64,000 nt of DNA from Ilex aquifolium (GCA_951799425.1 OX637393.1:1054001-1118000), one strand, 5' to 3'. Numbered from the stretch's first letter, positions 1-17,330 are shown. Notes: generated by a model not told the origin, from the sequence alone. A program made the numbers and translations.

Positions 1-6321
<6,321 letters not shown>

Positions 6322-7589
6322 TCCATTTGTCATCATCAAGGCTTGTCTTATTTCTGAGGATGAACAAAGTCCAGTGGATATAAAACATTCCCTTTGAATT
6401 GGCATCCATCCCATAATCCAGTGAAAGAAAAAGGGAAGGAGAATGTACCTATACATCAGGCTCTCGTTAGATTTTCTTCTGGTAGGTGGTGCTAACACAA
6501 CATATTTTCATGCCATTTCTTTGCAATCATGTTATGTTATGGAAATTGCCTGTGTATGAAGAAGGTTGCTGATGATACTGACACTGGGTAGCAAAAGAGG
6601 AACTCTGAAGATGAGAGGCTATTCCTCCCAAAACAAAAAGGATCCGTCACTTCCTTCACTATTATCGCGGAAGTTAAGTTTGGATTCATCATCTGTACTA
6701 TTTATTAAGCAAGCCGTACTTTGGTGTGCTTGAATAATTGTATGCCATCATATAATAACAATTCTGGACTTATTGTACAGAACTCCCTAACATTGTAGCA
6801 ATGTCCTATAATTTATAAATTTTTTGTTTGATGTAACAAAAACTCCATTCTGAGCTGCTCACTTGTGTATACTAGCTCATAATTTCCAGCCTCACAAGTT
6901 TCCATTGTTCTGAAAACAAAATCTCTTAGTTCCACATCTCTATTTTCCAATGAGCATCAGTGCACCATCATCGCCTATACATTGACTAGGGTTCTGGGAA
7001 CTGCCTCTTGTGTAAGCCAACTTGCCTCCTTACCCCAAAGTTCTCAGTACCATCAATCCACGCCTTTTAGGACCAAAAACCATTGTTTGTAACTTGCACC
7101 GACCCAGGTGATGTCGCATTTAGGAGGATGACTTCCACCGCGCTAACTTTTTTTGCCCCCAACCACTGTCCTGCCAGACGGGTGCACCAAGGACTACACA
7201 GCCTGTGGCGTCCAACCACAAAAGTCAATGGCTCTGACACTAATTGTAACATCCTAGACTCTCATTATGCAATATTATTCACTTTGGGCTAACTCCGCAT
7301 GTCATATCTTTAAATTGTGTCGTAGAATGAATGTCTAGAGCTCAAACTTTTCACGCACTTCACACTTTACTTGGCGATGTGGGATTGAGTCACCACAATA
7401 TCTTCATGGTACAAGCTGAAAGGAATGGTCGATTGGTCCAAGGAGTTTTCCTCAAAATTAGGATCTAACTTCAGCCACATAATTGCCTCTGCAAATCGGA
7501 GCATTGCTGCATAAACTGCAATAATTTTGGATACAATCTCGAGCCTCACAAGCAGATTTTGCTGAAATAGTTCATTAAGCCTGAATGCT
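6322..7589. other. Convergent intergenic region, LeuRS 3' UTR and PPR 3' flank
   Basis: The LeuRS 3' UTR probably occupies the first few hundred bases. No convincing coding exon is seen. About 7060-7400 resembles high-copy plant repeat DNA (a run around ATTGTAACATCCTAGACTC and later GATGTGGGATTGAGTC), but family and borders could not be fixed. Confidence 0.5.
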
Positions 7590-9890
7590 CTAAGCTCCTT
7601 GTAAGAGCCACCTCTCATTTTCAGACTCTTCAAAATCTAATGTGAAGTTGCCGGGTTGGAAATTCATGCCTACTCTCCTTATTTCCTTGCTCAAAGATTT
7701 CAAAACTAATACTATGTCTTCATATTGGGAATGAGAACTGTGGCCCATGAAAAATGTTGTTATTGTTCCATGTAGTTCGATAAAACTCCATCCGGGAAGT
7801 TTCTTCAAACCAAGAGATCTCATTTGGATCCATGCCTCACCGACACCCTCCCATCTAGCCCGCGAAGCACAGCTATGAGCCAGTCGCACATAGTTTCCAG
7901 CATCTACAGGCTTTAACAAGAAAATTTCTTTGGCAATAATGTTCCCAAGCTTGGTTTTACCATTGGCTCGACAAGCATCAAGTAATATGCCTAGAACATC
8001 AACCATTGGTTCAGGGAACATTCTCTTGCAAAAGTTGTATGCATCCTCTACCCTACCAGCACGACAAAGGAGATCAACAATGCAAGCACAGTGCTCGCGT
8101 GTTGGTTCAATCTCATAATCATTTGTTATGGAGTGGAACAAGCTCATACCTTGGTCGACGAGTCCATTATGACTACAGGCACAGAGAACTGCCAAGAAAA
8201 TAACATGGTTAGGTTCAAGCCCGGTTTGCAGGAATTTGGAGTACATCTCCAAAGCAATCTCACCCTTGCCATGATTACCATATCCGGCAATAATGGTGCT
8301 CCATGACACCAAATCATGCTGTGACATACTTTCAAAACACTTCCTAGAATAATTTAAGTCACCACATTTAGAGTACATGTCAACCAAAGCTGTATTGATT
8401 AAGAAGCATGGTTCAAGACAGCTCCTAATGACAAAGTTGTGGATCCACTTCCCCTGATGGAGTGCCCCAATTGAGGCACAAGCTTGAAGAAGAGAGACAA
8501 CTGTTATTGAATCAGGTCTCTGAAGGGTTTTCCTCATTTCATTAAACAGATGTAAGGCCTCGCCCAGATGGCCATTTTGTGCATGCCCTGCGATAATTGC
8601 ATTCCATGAAACCAAGTCTCTTTGGTCCATCATATCAAAAACAGCACAACTTTGCTCCAGATGACCACACTTTGCATACATGGTAACGAGGGAGTTTTGG
8701 GTAGGAATGTCTACTGGTATTCTTTGCCTCAACAAGTAGCCATGAATTGAAATCCCCATATTAAAGGAACCCAATTGGGCACAAGCTGCAAGAACACTAG
8801 CTATGGAGGCGGTAGATGGCACCACTCTTAAAATCATCATCCTTCGGAACACTGACAGTGCCTTGTCTGCATATTCACTCTGTAGAAGACCTGAGATCAT
8901 TGCCGTCCATAATATTGCATCCTTATGTGGAGTCTGTTCAAATAACCAAAATGCATCATTTACATTCCTATATTTTAAGTACATACCTACAAGTGATGTC
9001 AGAACAGGTGTATCTAACTCAAATCCAGCAGTTAGTATCTTCCCATGCACCAATTTTCCCATTTTAAGATTGCTCTCTCTTGCAGTCACAGACACCAATG
9101 ATCCAAACGTCTGCTGATCGGGTTCCAAACCTTCTATTCTCATTCCATGCAAAAGCTTCAAAATTTCTCTGATATCCCCAATCAGTGCATAAGCAGAAAC
9201 CAAAGAATTCCATGAAACAATATCTCTTCTACCCATCAAATCAAACAAATTCCTAGCATCCCCAAGTCTTCTACATTTACCATAAACGTTCAACATAGAA
9301 TTCACCAAAGTTAAATCAGACCCAAAGCCATATCTTTCAGAACAAGCATGCAAACATTGTACATGGAGACCCTCTGAAACTCCAGAGAGCATACCTAACA
9401 TGGTTACTGAACTGGGTTGAATTCCTTCATGTCGCATTGAATTATACATAGAAAACGCCATATTAACATCACCTGCTCGCGAATAGCACCCAATGATTGT
9501 GCTCCATGGAACAACATTTCTCTCAGGCATCATTTCAAACAAGTTATGAGCACGATGGGTGCATCCAAATTTGGCATAAAAGTTTATCAAAGAAGAAGCA
9601 ATGTATGGGTCAGAAGAGTACCCATTAATGATGACTTGTTGATGGAATGAAAGCCCATGAGAGAGTAGGTTTAGGGAAGTGCAGGCTTTGAGGAGACTAG
9701 GGTATGTGTAGGCGTCTGGTGGAGAGTTGGTCGAGAGCATGTCGGAGTAGGTCCGAAGGACGTCGTGGTGGGCGTTTTCGAACGAGAGACGATTGATTAT
9801 AGCATTGAATGACTTGGTGGTAGTTGAGTTGATGGAGTGAGGTGGTGGTGGTTTTGGAAGATGGAAGAAGCGACGTTGGGCCTTGTTCAT
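7590..9890 (-). CDS. Pentatricopeptide repeat protein, PLS class, E subgroup
   Basis: Single-exon gene of 766 aa, typical of the intronless plant PPR-PLS family. Tandem PPR motifs run from about residue 55 to 610, with signatures such as DAYTYPSLLKACTSLN, RNVVPWSTIIGCYSRAG, RDIVSWNSLVSAYALIG, RDLVSWNAIIAGHAQNG and HDLVSWSTIIAGYGNHG. The last ~100 residues form the E/E+ extension (GRVEDAYNFCKRM, LPGWSFIELHGTITTFFMG). There is no DYW deaminase domain. Such proteins bind organelle RNA and usually specify C-to-U editing sites, recruiting a DYW partner in trans. The gene converges on LeuRS, and from memory the Arabidopsis neighbour of the LeuRS gene, At4g04370, is also an E-class PPR, so this is probably its orthologue. 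The N-terminus is short and a targeting peptide is only weakly visible. The target RNA is unknown. Confidence 0.95.
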   Translation of the reverse strand: MNKAQRRFFHLPKPPPPHSINSTTTKSFNAIINRLSFENAHHDVLRTYSDMLSTNSPPDAYTYPSLLKACTSLNLLSHGLSFHQQVIINGYSSDPYIASSLINFYAKFGCTHRAHNLFEMMPERNVVPWSTIIGCYSRAGDVNMAFSMYNSMRHEGIQPSSVTMLGMLSGVSEGLHVQCLHACSERYGFGSDLTLVNSMLNVYGKCRRLGDARNLFDLMGRRDIVSWNSLVSAYALIGDIREILKLLHGMRIEGLEPDQQTFGSLVSVTARESNLKMGKLVHGKILTAGFELDTPVLTSLVGMYLKYRNVNDAFWLFEQTPHKDAILWTAMISGLLQSEYADKALSVFRRMMILRVVPSTASIASVLAACAQLGSFNMGISIHGYLLRQRIPVDIPTQNSLVTMYAKCGHLEQSCAVFDMMDQRDLVSWNAIIAGHAQNGHLGEALHLFNEMRKTLQRPDSITVVSLLQACASIGALHQGKWIHNFVIRSCLEPCFLINTALVDMYSKCGDLNYSRKCFESMSQHDLVSWSTIIAGYGNHGKGEIALEMYSKFLQTGLEPNHVIFLAVLCACSHNGLVDQGMSLFHSITNDYEIEPTREHCACIVDLLCRAGRVEDAYNFCKRMFPEPMVDVLGILLDACRANGKTKLGNIIAKEIFLLKPVDAGNYVRLAHSCASRARWEGVGEAWIQMRSLGLKKLPGWSFIELHGTITTFFMGHSSHSQYEDIVLVLKSLSKEIRRVGMNFQPGNFTLDFEESENERWLLQGA

Positions 9891-11097
9891 AGCTCATTCT
9901 TACTCTTTCTTGTTTGAAATATTGATGATCGACATAACGGTCTGTAGCTTCAAAAAATTGGTATATTTGAAAAGTTTTCTTAGTGCTGGACCATCAAATA
10001 GGAGCAATGCTATTCGAATTTAATATGGAAGCTAATGAGTATTAGATTAATTATAAGTTTTAAAATTTAATGAAATTCACTTTTAATCTAATAGAAATAA
10101 TTTACATTAAGTTTAAATAATATTTTTTGTTAAAGAAATATGATAAATATAAAAAAAATTACAATAACGAAGATTTATTATCATACCATCTGTTTTTTGG
10201 ATTTTAGGCCAAATTTCATTGTTTTAAAGCCTTCAATTTAGTGTTTTTTTTTGTTATAGGGTTGTCGGAGATTTTTATTTCAGGATCATAAATTTTTCTA
10301 AACTCCAGACGATATATGTTAACTAGTTAGATTATAATAATTCTTTTATTTTTAATAAATTTCATAGAATTATAGATTTTCTTTAGATTTAGATACGTTT
10401 AAACTATTGACCGTTCTTGTATATATTCTTCCTATGCACTAGAAAATACTCGTTGAATAATATAGTGTTTTAGAACCTTCATTTTGGGTTCAGAGTTCTA
10501 CTTGTGTTCGATACACGATTATGTCTAGTTATCTTTGCATCACTGCTTTCTTCGATATGTGAAAATATAATTCAATTGAAAAACAAGACTATTTGTGTGC
10601 TATAAAACTACTAGGTTTGGAATAGTTTTTCACTTATTCTCTTGCTTTTGTTTCATGAATCTCTTTGTAGTGCATAGAATCGATAAGTCATATTTGTTTT
10701 CCTATTCTATTTTTTCTTCTCAGCTGGTTCTCTAGACAAATTTTCAAAGGTCCTTAGCATTCAAAGTTCTTATCTAATCACCTATTTTTGATACTAAACA
10801 TTTGTCGCTAGCACAAATTTTTGGACGAACCACGTAATTTAGTGTATTTTACGTTTCTTTATTTTATTTGACTTTGTTTGAAATCTCATACATAACAATA
10901 GGATTACATTGCAACATGTTATTTTTGAACCAAAATGGGAATGCACCTCTGGTAAGACCAACTTTTCTTCAGTTCTAATCAAACAAATTTCTTCCTTTAG
11001 GAAGCATGTGACTTCATTTTTTCATTGTCACTTATCCCATCCCTCTATAAAATCCCAATCTTCCCCAATGCATCCATGCCACCTTTCCTTTCTAGCC
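9891..11097. other. Intergenic, AT-rich; possible MITE end
   Basis: Upstream flank of the PPR gene and of the STIG1 pseudogene. GAGCAATGCTATTCGAATT at about 10001 matches the terminal motif of the MULE-type MITEs found at 14.0 and 15.8 kb, but no partner end was found. A TATA-like CTATAAAATCCC lies at about 11044, 50 bp before the pseudogene ATG. Nothing else can be supported. Confidence 0.45.
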
Positions 11098-11513
11098 ATG
11101 GAGTCACTAAAACTCTTCTTCATGGCACTCTTCATAACAATGGCTATCGTTTCTACGTCGAATTTAGATGACACTGATAATGACTGGAAGACGTTCAACT
11201 ATCTTGCATTGTCTTAGATTGAAGGAACTGATTCTTTCGGAGGGGTGAGCCGCTTCCTAGCACAAAACAACTTGCCAACCAATTATACATGCGACAAATT
11301 TCCTCGAGTTTTTCGTTTGAAGGGCAGTTCGGGACCAGATTGCTGCAAGAAGAAATGTGACGACGGATCGCTTAAACTGTGGAATGTGTGGGCATAGGTG
11401 CAGGTCCTCTGAAACCTGTTGCAAAGGGAAATGTGTGAACACATTCTTTGACAAAAGGAATTGTGGTGGGTGCAAAAAAGGGAACTGGGATGTGCAATTA
11501 TGCATAAGAATTG
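11098..11513 (+). pseudogene. STIG1-like cysteine-rich secreted protein, pseudogene
   Basis: Begins ATGGAGTCACTAAAACTC with a hydrophobic signal-like segment. It is interrupted by an in-frame stop at 11215-11217, continues in the same frame through SRFLAQNN, YTCDKFPRV and GPDCCKKKC, and then shifts frame near 11360. The rest of the cysteine pattern (NCGMCG, ETCCKGKCVN, NCGGC) is read in another frame. One of the expected Cys positions in CDKFPRVFR has become Phe, and the last cysteine motif is eroded. The layout matches the intact gene 4 kb downstream, so it is a decayed tandem copy. It keeps TATA-like DNA upstream and could still be transcribed. Confidence 0.85.
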
Positions 11514-12533
11514 TTATCTTCTAATGTTTTGAATCTGTTTGTATTAGTTGAGCCTCCTGCTCTATGTCTTCTTCATAGTATGTCTGATAAGGAAGCTTAC
11601 ATGACAATAGGAATGATAAGCTTGTAATATTACATGATTTGGGTAAACCCATAAAAAAATATTACCATCTTGTTATTTAATCTACATTCTATTCATTATT
11701 CATGTGTTTGTACGTATAAAGTACGTAGAGTTCGGTAGTAGGGACGACATAAGACTAAATTAGGCTTCTGATCACTTGATAACATATTTGGATCATTTGA
11801 GTGACTTAGTAATGATACGGTACTATAATGTCCAAGATTACCACATGAAACCACCTACACAGTGTACAAACCAATTCCATAGAATAAGTGATATAAAATC
11901 ACACTTAGAGGTATTAGGATTGAAATTGACCAGAGTACCAGTAAATTCACAAGTCTTAGCATATTTAAGTAGCATTAAACTCAAATTGAGGATGTTAATA
12001 GAAAAACTACATAGTTTAGAGCCGAGTAGTGAAAAGTGCATAGTAGATAAGTGGTCATCGATTGAACTATTTCATCGTCACTTAAAAATTATAGAGACTA
12101 AAGTGACACGATTGAAAAAATGAAAAATAAAGTGAAACGGAACACGCACTTTAGGTACCACGACTGTACTCTATCCTTTGAATCTGAAAAGAATTTCTTC
12201 TTCCATAATCTATCATGTAGTCGATGGTGCAAGTTTGGTGTTTTGCTTTGATCTGTAGTATATTCTACCAGCTTCCTCCCTTAGCTTGTAGTCATTGAAC
12301 ATTCTCTCATATAACCTTTCTTTGGTCCAAATGAACATGTTCTTAAGGAGGGAACACAGTATCAACTGGTTGTTTCATATTCTAGTACTGGAACCCTTTT
12401 GTAAAGTCAATTCTCTGATGATGAATTCAGGTGTATACTACCCGACGTGGTTATGACACAAAGTAAATAGTTTCTAGAGGTCAAGTGGGTTACAAAATAA
12501 GAATCTGTGGTAAGTACTGATAGTCCTAGAAAT

Positions 12534-13397
12534 TAAGGGTGGAATCTGGAACACGATGAGCAATACGTTTCGAACTCAATACCATATGAGTATCGCTAAT
12601 TCAATAATATATGAATTGGATTAGTCAAATACAAATAACTTGATTTTAACATGACAAACTCATTTAACTGGGGCCATTGATTTGAATCAACATATGAAAT
12701 AATGGAACAGATAAATTAGTGGTTGAAAAACGGAAACTATGTACGTTCCCTCTATCAGGCACATTGACAAAAGTCTCAAGGAAGGGTTCAGAGAGGGAAA
12801 AGAAGACCCCGAGTAGGAGCGCACTGGGGGCATTGTGTACATGGCCCTCTTGAGGTCATGGTCCCAAGGTGACCAGTCGCAATCATTAACCTTAGGAGTC
12901 CCATTTTACCTTGGTTGTCGCACCTTCTCTGGGGGCTGTGTTCAGGCTGCGTTTGAAAAAACGTCACATCTGCCTAATTAATATTGAAACACGTGACTCG
13001 CGGTTAACGACTACTGATATCGCCGCGGTTGAAGCAATTGTGAGTTGTCACGAGCGTTAAAGGGTCGTGGCGGGCGGCCCTTGAGACAGCCCGACTTGCG
13101 CGGACACTGTGATATAGATATCTGCATTATTTACCTACTGTAGAGACGAATTACGACCTGGCTGGTAAGAGCATTTACTTCACATACCCTATGCCAAACT
13201 GGTTGGTCCATTCGTTAATAGGCTGTTCTAGTTCCTTTCAACATATTCACTTATCCTACTTATCGCTTTCGATTTTTCTTTGCATAGACACGTGTATTAG
13301 TCTCTTTTAACTCCCCACCTATAATGTGTTATCCTGAATATGAAAAAAATATGACACGATTTATAATTGACAAGACACGACTCGAATACCACCCTTA
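12534..13397. mobile_element. hAT-like non-autonomous element with internal GC-rich insert
   Basis: Ends are inverted: TAAGGGTGGAAT at 12534 against ATACCACCCTTA ending at 13397. The flanking 8-mers are CTAGAAAT and ATAGAAAT (7 of 8 match), the target-duplication size of hAT elements. The outer arms carry ACACGA/GACACGACTCG motifs common in plant hAT MITEs. The interior (about 12730-13200) is distinctly GC-rich and unlike the arms, so it may be a second insertion; its identity is unknown. No transposase reading frame. Confidence 0.6.
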
Positions 13398-14037
13398 ATA
13401 GAAATCACACTTCAAGTTCCCAAAAAACATACAATGCAAATGTTCTGGTGGAGCCAAAGTCGAAATTTTGGAAAGAAAAATTAGAAGACAAATTCAGAAA
13501 ACAATGCAAGGTCATATCTGTTGGCTAGAATTCATAGAATGCTGCTATTAGTCTTCCCAAAGCAGGAGTTTGGTGAGATTTCAATTATGAATATCTCCAG
13601 AAAATTAAACATTTTGTGTGTAAATATGAAACCTAAATTCAGACGTGAACAGAGACAAAGAACAGCTTGGCCCACATCAGCTTGTGATTGATTAGTCAGC
13701 CCAAGTTATTCGGCCAAGGGCTGTACTGGAAATCAGCCAAATCCTGGCCAACCAGATTGACCCAAAAACGAGAAAAAGAAAAAGAAATATTTGCTTCAGA
13801 GTTGCAAGAAGGAGGTGTACGCAAAAACTTCAATATAACTTTGAAAATTCAAAATTCGTTCTACTTTATTATACAGGAGATTATATGATGTCGAATTTTA
13901 TATCTTATCTACAAAATTTTAAAAATTATGACTTCATCAGGGCAAATCACAGCTTAAATGGTCAAATTTACAACACACTAAATTCAAAAAAAGTTGAGTA
14001 GATCATCAATGTCGGGATCTATTTTATTATTTTCAAA

Positions 14038-14215
14038 GAGCAATGATATTAGGACTTAAAAAATTGGCTTAATTTATTGATGTAATGATGTGGTAGTGAC
14101 ACAGTCTTATAGAATTATTGTAACTGTATCTGCTAGACTTTTTACGATTTTACCATTTTACACATCATTAAATCAGTAAATTTTGTCGGTGTTTCAGGTC
14201 CTAATAACATTACTC
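14038..14215. mobile_element. MULE-type MITE, 178 bp, 9-bp target duplication
   Basis: Starts GAGCAATGATATTAGGAC and ends GTCCTAATAACATTACTC in inverted orientation. It is flanked by ATTTTCAAA (14029-14037) and GTTTTCAAA (14216-14224), 8 of 9 matching. A 9-bp duplication with such TIRs fits Mutator-like MITEs. It shares its terminal motif with the elements at 15825 and 16959. Confidence 0.75.
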
Positions 14216-15216
14216 GTTTTCAAATTCAATTATAAATGACCCTTGAGTCGTATCTAGACCTAATTGAATTATAATTTTTTTAATATTTCTAATTTGATTC
14301 TGAATTTGGAATGAAAGTCTTCTACCGGGAATATAATAATTGTCTCATGTTTAACAGTCTATGTCCTTTGATGGCCTAATTAGAACCAAACGGGTCAACC
14401 CTGTAGAAGTCAAAAGACAGACGATATTGAACACTCGAGTGCTAATGTAACGGTTTTTTCAAGTCCAAATACAGAATATTATTACTACTTCTGCGTTTTT
14501 GTGGACTTTGAATTACTTGGACAGTATAAAAATTCTCCTGCACATCGAATTATTTGGACTTTATTTATTAATTATAATGAAGTTCTAAGTAAAACAATTC
14601 TTCTATTCTACCTTAAACTATTTTTTTTTCAGAAAAGAAAAGAACCAACGAGATGGTAAGAGAAAAACTTCAAATGGAAAACTTGAAGCATTATTCATGT
14701 CGAGATTTCAATTTCGAATCTTGTAACAGAATTTTGATTTGAGCAACTAACTCATCATTTCAGTGTAGTTTGAGACATTTAATGCCTCGGTTTGGTAAAG
14801 TAGAATAAAGAATTAATATTAAAATTGCATATCGATTTCTTTTTTATATTAGTCTATTTATTTTTTTGATAGTCGATTGAGAATCATCTAGCTGTACATG
14901 TTTTTGGTTGTAATTATGTAAACTTGAGATGTGAACCGTATCTAAAAATAAACACACGTCGAATCAACTAGAATGTAGCATTTGAAAGTCGAACTTTGAA
15001 TCTCCATATGGTAACTCCTATGTCTATCCCATTGGAACTAGGTTGATGGGTTTACCTGTCAACTTTGTCCATGTGCTGTAACCTTCCCCTATAGGTGAGT
15101 AAATAATTTTTCCTCTAAAGCCTAACTTTCGTTTACTTGAATTTATACGTAGCCGTTGTATAAGACCACCCCACTAAGAGTACAAGAAAGCATGTAACTC
15201 CATGCAACTTCCTCTC

Positions 15217-15224
15217 TATAAATA
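15217..15224 (+). promoter_or_regulatory. TATA box of the STIG1-like gene
   Basis: TATAAATA, about 108 bp before the ATG at 15325. It is followed by a CT-rich leader (about 15290-15305) typical of plant 5' UTRs. It lies downstream of the in-frame ATG at 15202, which excludes that ATG as the start. Confidence 0.7.
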
Positions 15225-15324
15225 CCATTATCATCAACCTCCATTCTCCATCCCAAGCTTTCATTCTTCCTCATTTCCTCATCCAATTCTCTCTCTCTCT
15301 CTCTCGCAACAAACCTACAACAAT

Positions 15325-15786
15325 ATGAAGTGCCTAAAGGTCTTCTTCATAGTGGCCATGCTTATGGCTTTAGCCATTACTCTTTCAGCATCACCAACCC
15401 AAGAGGAAGTCTTAATCGACGATGATGAAGGCTCTGCAACAGAAAATTCCGATGTTCCATTGCCAGAAACCGAAAACCCAATATCACTTCGAGGGACTAG
15501 TCGATTTCTAGCCCAAAAACCACGAGTCCAAATGACATGTAACAAGTACCCTAGAGTATGTCGCACCAAGGGAAGCCCAGGACCCGATTGTTGCAAGAGG
15601 AAATGTGTCAATGTGTTGACAGACACACACAACTGTGGCATGTGTGGTAAGAAGTGCAAGTTTTCGGAAATTTGCTGCAAAGGTGAGTGCGTGAATCGTT
15701 TATCCAACAAGAAGCACTGTGGAAGCTGCAACAATAAGTGCAAGAAAGGGAGTTCATGTGTTTATGGAATGTGCAGCTATGCATAA
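15325..15786 (+). CDS. STIG1-like stigma-specific cysteine-rich secreted protein
   Basis: Intronless gene of 153 aa. An N-terminal hydrophobic signal peptide (VFFIVAMLMALAITLSAS) is followed by an acidic variable spacer, then the conserved SRFLAQ box near residue 63 and a C-terminal cysteine-rich STIG1 domain: CNKYPRVC, GPDCCKRKCVNV, HNCGMCGKKCKFSEICCKGEC, HCGSCNNKCKKG and CVYGMC. STIG1 family members are secreted to the stigma exudate or apoplast; tomato STIG1 promotes pollen-tube growth through a pollen receptor kinase and other members act in flower tissue. The start at 15325 follows the TATA box and gives a proper signal peptide; the upstream in-frame ATG at 15202 lies before the TATA box. 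A MITE sits within 40 bp of the stop, probably in the 3' UTR. Confidence 0.93.
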   Translation: MKCLKVFFIVAMLMALAITLSASPTQEEVLIDDDEGSATENSDVPLPETENPISLRGTSRFLAQKPRVQMTCNKYPRVCRTKGSPGPDCCKRKCVNVLTDTHNCGMCGKKCKFSEICCKGECVNRLSNKKHCGSCNNKCKKGSSCVYGMCSYA

Positions 15787-15824
15787 ACACACTACTAAAT
15801 TTATATTTATGTGGATAAAATGAT

Positions 15825-15977
15825 GGAAAATGCTATTTAGCCTTAAAATGTGAACTTAAAAAGTGTACTTGATAATCACAACTATAGAATATGTAGTAGG
15901 TCCCATAGTAAAATCAATGGTTGTGATTATCAAGTACACATTTTAAGTTTACTTTTTAAATCCACGTAGTATTGCTC
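15825..15977. mobile_element. MULE-type MITE, 153 bp, perfect 9-bp TSD, in STIG1 3' flank
   Basis: Flanked on both sides by TAAAATGAT (15816-15824 and 15978-15986, 9 of 9). The left end GGAAAATGCTATTTAG and right end AGTATTGCTC form TIRs. The interior folds back on itself: GATAATCACAAC pairs with GTTGTGATTATC. It begins 38 bp after the STIG1-like stop codon, so it may lie in that transcript's 3' UTR as a hairpin. Confidence 0.8.
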
Positions 15978-15986
15978 TAAAATGAT

Positions 15987-16740
15987 TTGTTTAGTCAAAG
16001 GAACTTGTTAATTTGTGTAAGAATCGAATAAAGGCAAGCCTTCTATTGCCAAATGATTAGTTATTATTTCTGTAAGTTTTATGATTGTAATTCTTATAGT
16101 TATTGATTCAATATATGTTTGTTGTTTTAAGTATAAGGTGCATCTTCTGAAAAAAAAAAGATATATAATGAAGTTAAATACACGTCTTTAAGTTAAATTA
16201 AACATACCCTTAAAGAGAGTTACGCGCAACCAACCTTATTGCTGAGCTCGAAGATACATTCTCACGAACTCCGAGTTTGTATTCTCACGAATCTCACCGG
16301 TTACTAACGAGGTTGATACATAAATTTAATGGTGTATAGTGGAATATTTTGTCGAAATTTAATAAGAATTTGGATCGTGGGGATCCAAGTTTATTACAGT
16401 AAATCTATATGCAAATAAGTGACCAAAATCAAGCATATGATACCAGTAGATAGTATGCTAGGAACCAATTACCTCTAATGATAACAGATCTGATTATTCA
16501 TGTGGACATTCTTCTCAATCCGTACATATTCACTGAACAAACATTCATATAATATTGCAATTCATAATCTAGTTTTAAGGTCAAACATTTTTTAAACCCT
16601 CCATATGTCTAAGGACTAATGTATAAATATACCAAAGTCAATGACCCTCATGAGCTCGTGCAACCACGTCTAAATGCATCTCAAAATCCTAGCAAGAAAG
16701 GTGTTCGTGGCCACCATCTTGTTAAGTAACTACGTATATG
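15987..16740. other. Intergenic, no gene seen
   Basis: AT-rich spacer between the STIG1-like 3' flank and the TIR element upstream of the first pectate lyase. A likely polyadenylation region lies near 16025 (GAATCGAATAAAGGC). No domain, tRNA or array was recognised. Confidence 0.4.
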
Positions 16741-17252
16741 AGAAAATTACACTAACAACCCCTGAACTATGCTCCTTGTTTCAATTTACCCCCTAGCCTA
16801 TTCATTTCCTTACATTACACTTTAAACTATTGGTTTAAATCTCATGTTGCATGTCCCAATCGTTATTTTTTGCCTTATTCTTTATGGAAAGTCAAGGCAA
16901 AAATGGGGTTTTGCCCAACTGAGGAGAAAAGTGTCACATTTTTTAATATTTTAAAATTGGAAAATGCTATTTGGACTTAAAATATGTTTTTGATAATCAC
17001 AATCATTGAATAGATAATGAGTCACAATAAATGTTGAGAGTTACAGTGAAATCAATAATTGTGATTATCAAATTCACTTTTTAAGTTTACGTCACATTTC
17101 TTTTTTAAAATTTCATTTTTGCCCTAATTTGCTACGAGAAATTGGGCAAAATTCAATGATTGGGGCCATGTGAAACTTAAACAATTAGATAGCCTATGGG
17201 GCAAATGGGAAATGAAGGACATGGTCAGGGGGGTCTAAGCGTAATTTATCCC
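16741..17252. mobile_element. TIR element (MULE-like) in the pectate lyase 1 promoter
   Basis: The left end AAATTACACTAACAACCCC plus CTGAACTATG mirrors the right end CATGGTCAGGGGGGTCTAAG plus CGTAATTTAT over roughly 70 bp. The flanks ACGTATATG and ACATATATT agree at 7 of 9 positions. This CCCCTGAACTATG/AATTTACCCCC type of end is common in dicot repeats and is probably Mutator-like. It ends 79 bp before the ATG of the pectate lyase gene and contains a nested MITE. Confidence 0.6.
16959..17101. mobile_element. MULE-type MITE nested in the TIR element
   Basis: A close relative of the 15825-15977 MITE: same start GGAAAATGCTATTTGG, same fold-back GATAATCACAA/TTGTGATTATC and same TTTTTAAGTTTAC segment. 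The direct repeat TTTTAAAAT lies at both borders. It sits inside the 16741-17252 element, so it inserted later. Confidence 0.7.
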
Positions 17253-17330
17253 ACATATATTTGTGTATATATGTATACATTTGTGTACTTGTATGATATG
17301 CATTCCCACATCTCACTTCACAAGCCAGCC

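Larger units (their letters stand above)
11514..15201. other. Intergenic region between STIG1 copies, MITE-rich
   Basis: No coding exon could be supported. It holds the hAT-like element at 12534-13397 and the MITE at 14038-14215 (listed separately). The rest is AT-rich DNA. A short open frame at 11776-12123 has no recognisable domain and no coding-like composition. Confidence 0.5.

Noticed and set aside
7060-7400. Possible LTR/TRIM-like repeat between LeuRS and PPR
   Set aside because: Motifs such as TTGTAACATCC and GATGTGGGATT recall short LTRs, but no paired ends, target duplication or primer site could be found.
8803-9117. Plus-strand frames inside the PPR gene
   Set aside because: Antisense shadows of the 766-aa PPR gene with no protein features.
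15315-15743. Antisense 142-codon frame opposite STIG1
   Set aside because: Shadow of the cysteine-rich coding sequence; its cysteines and histidines are complement artefacts.
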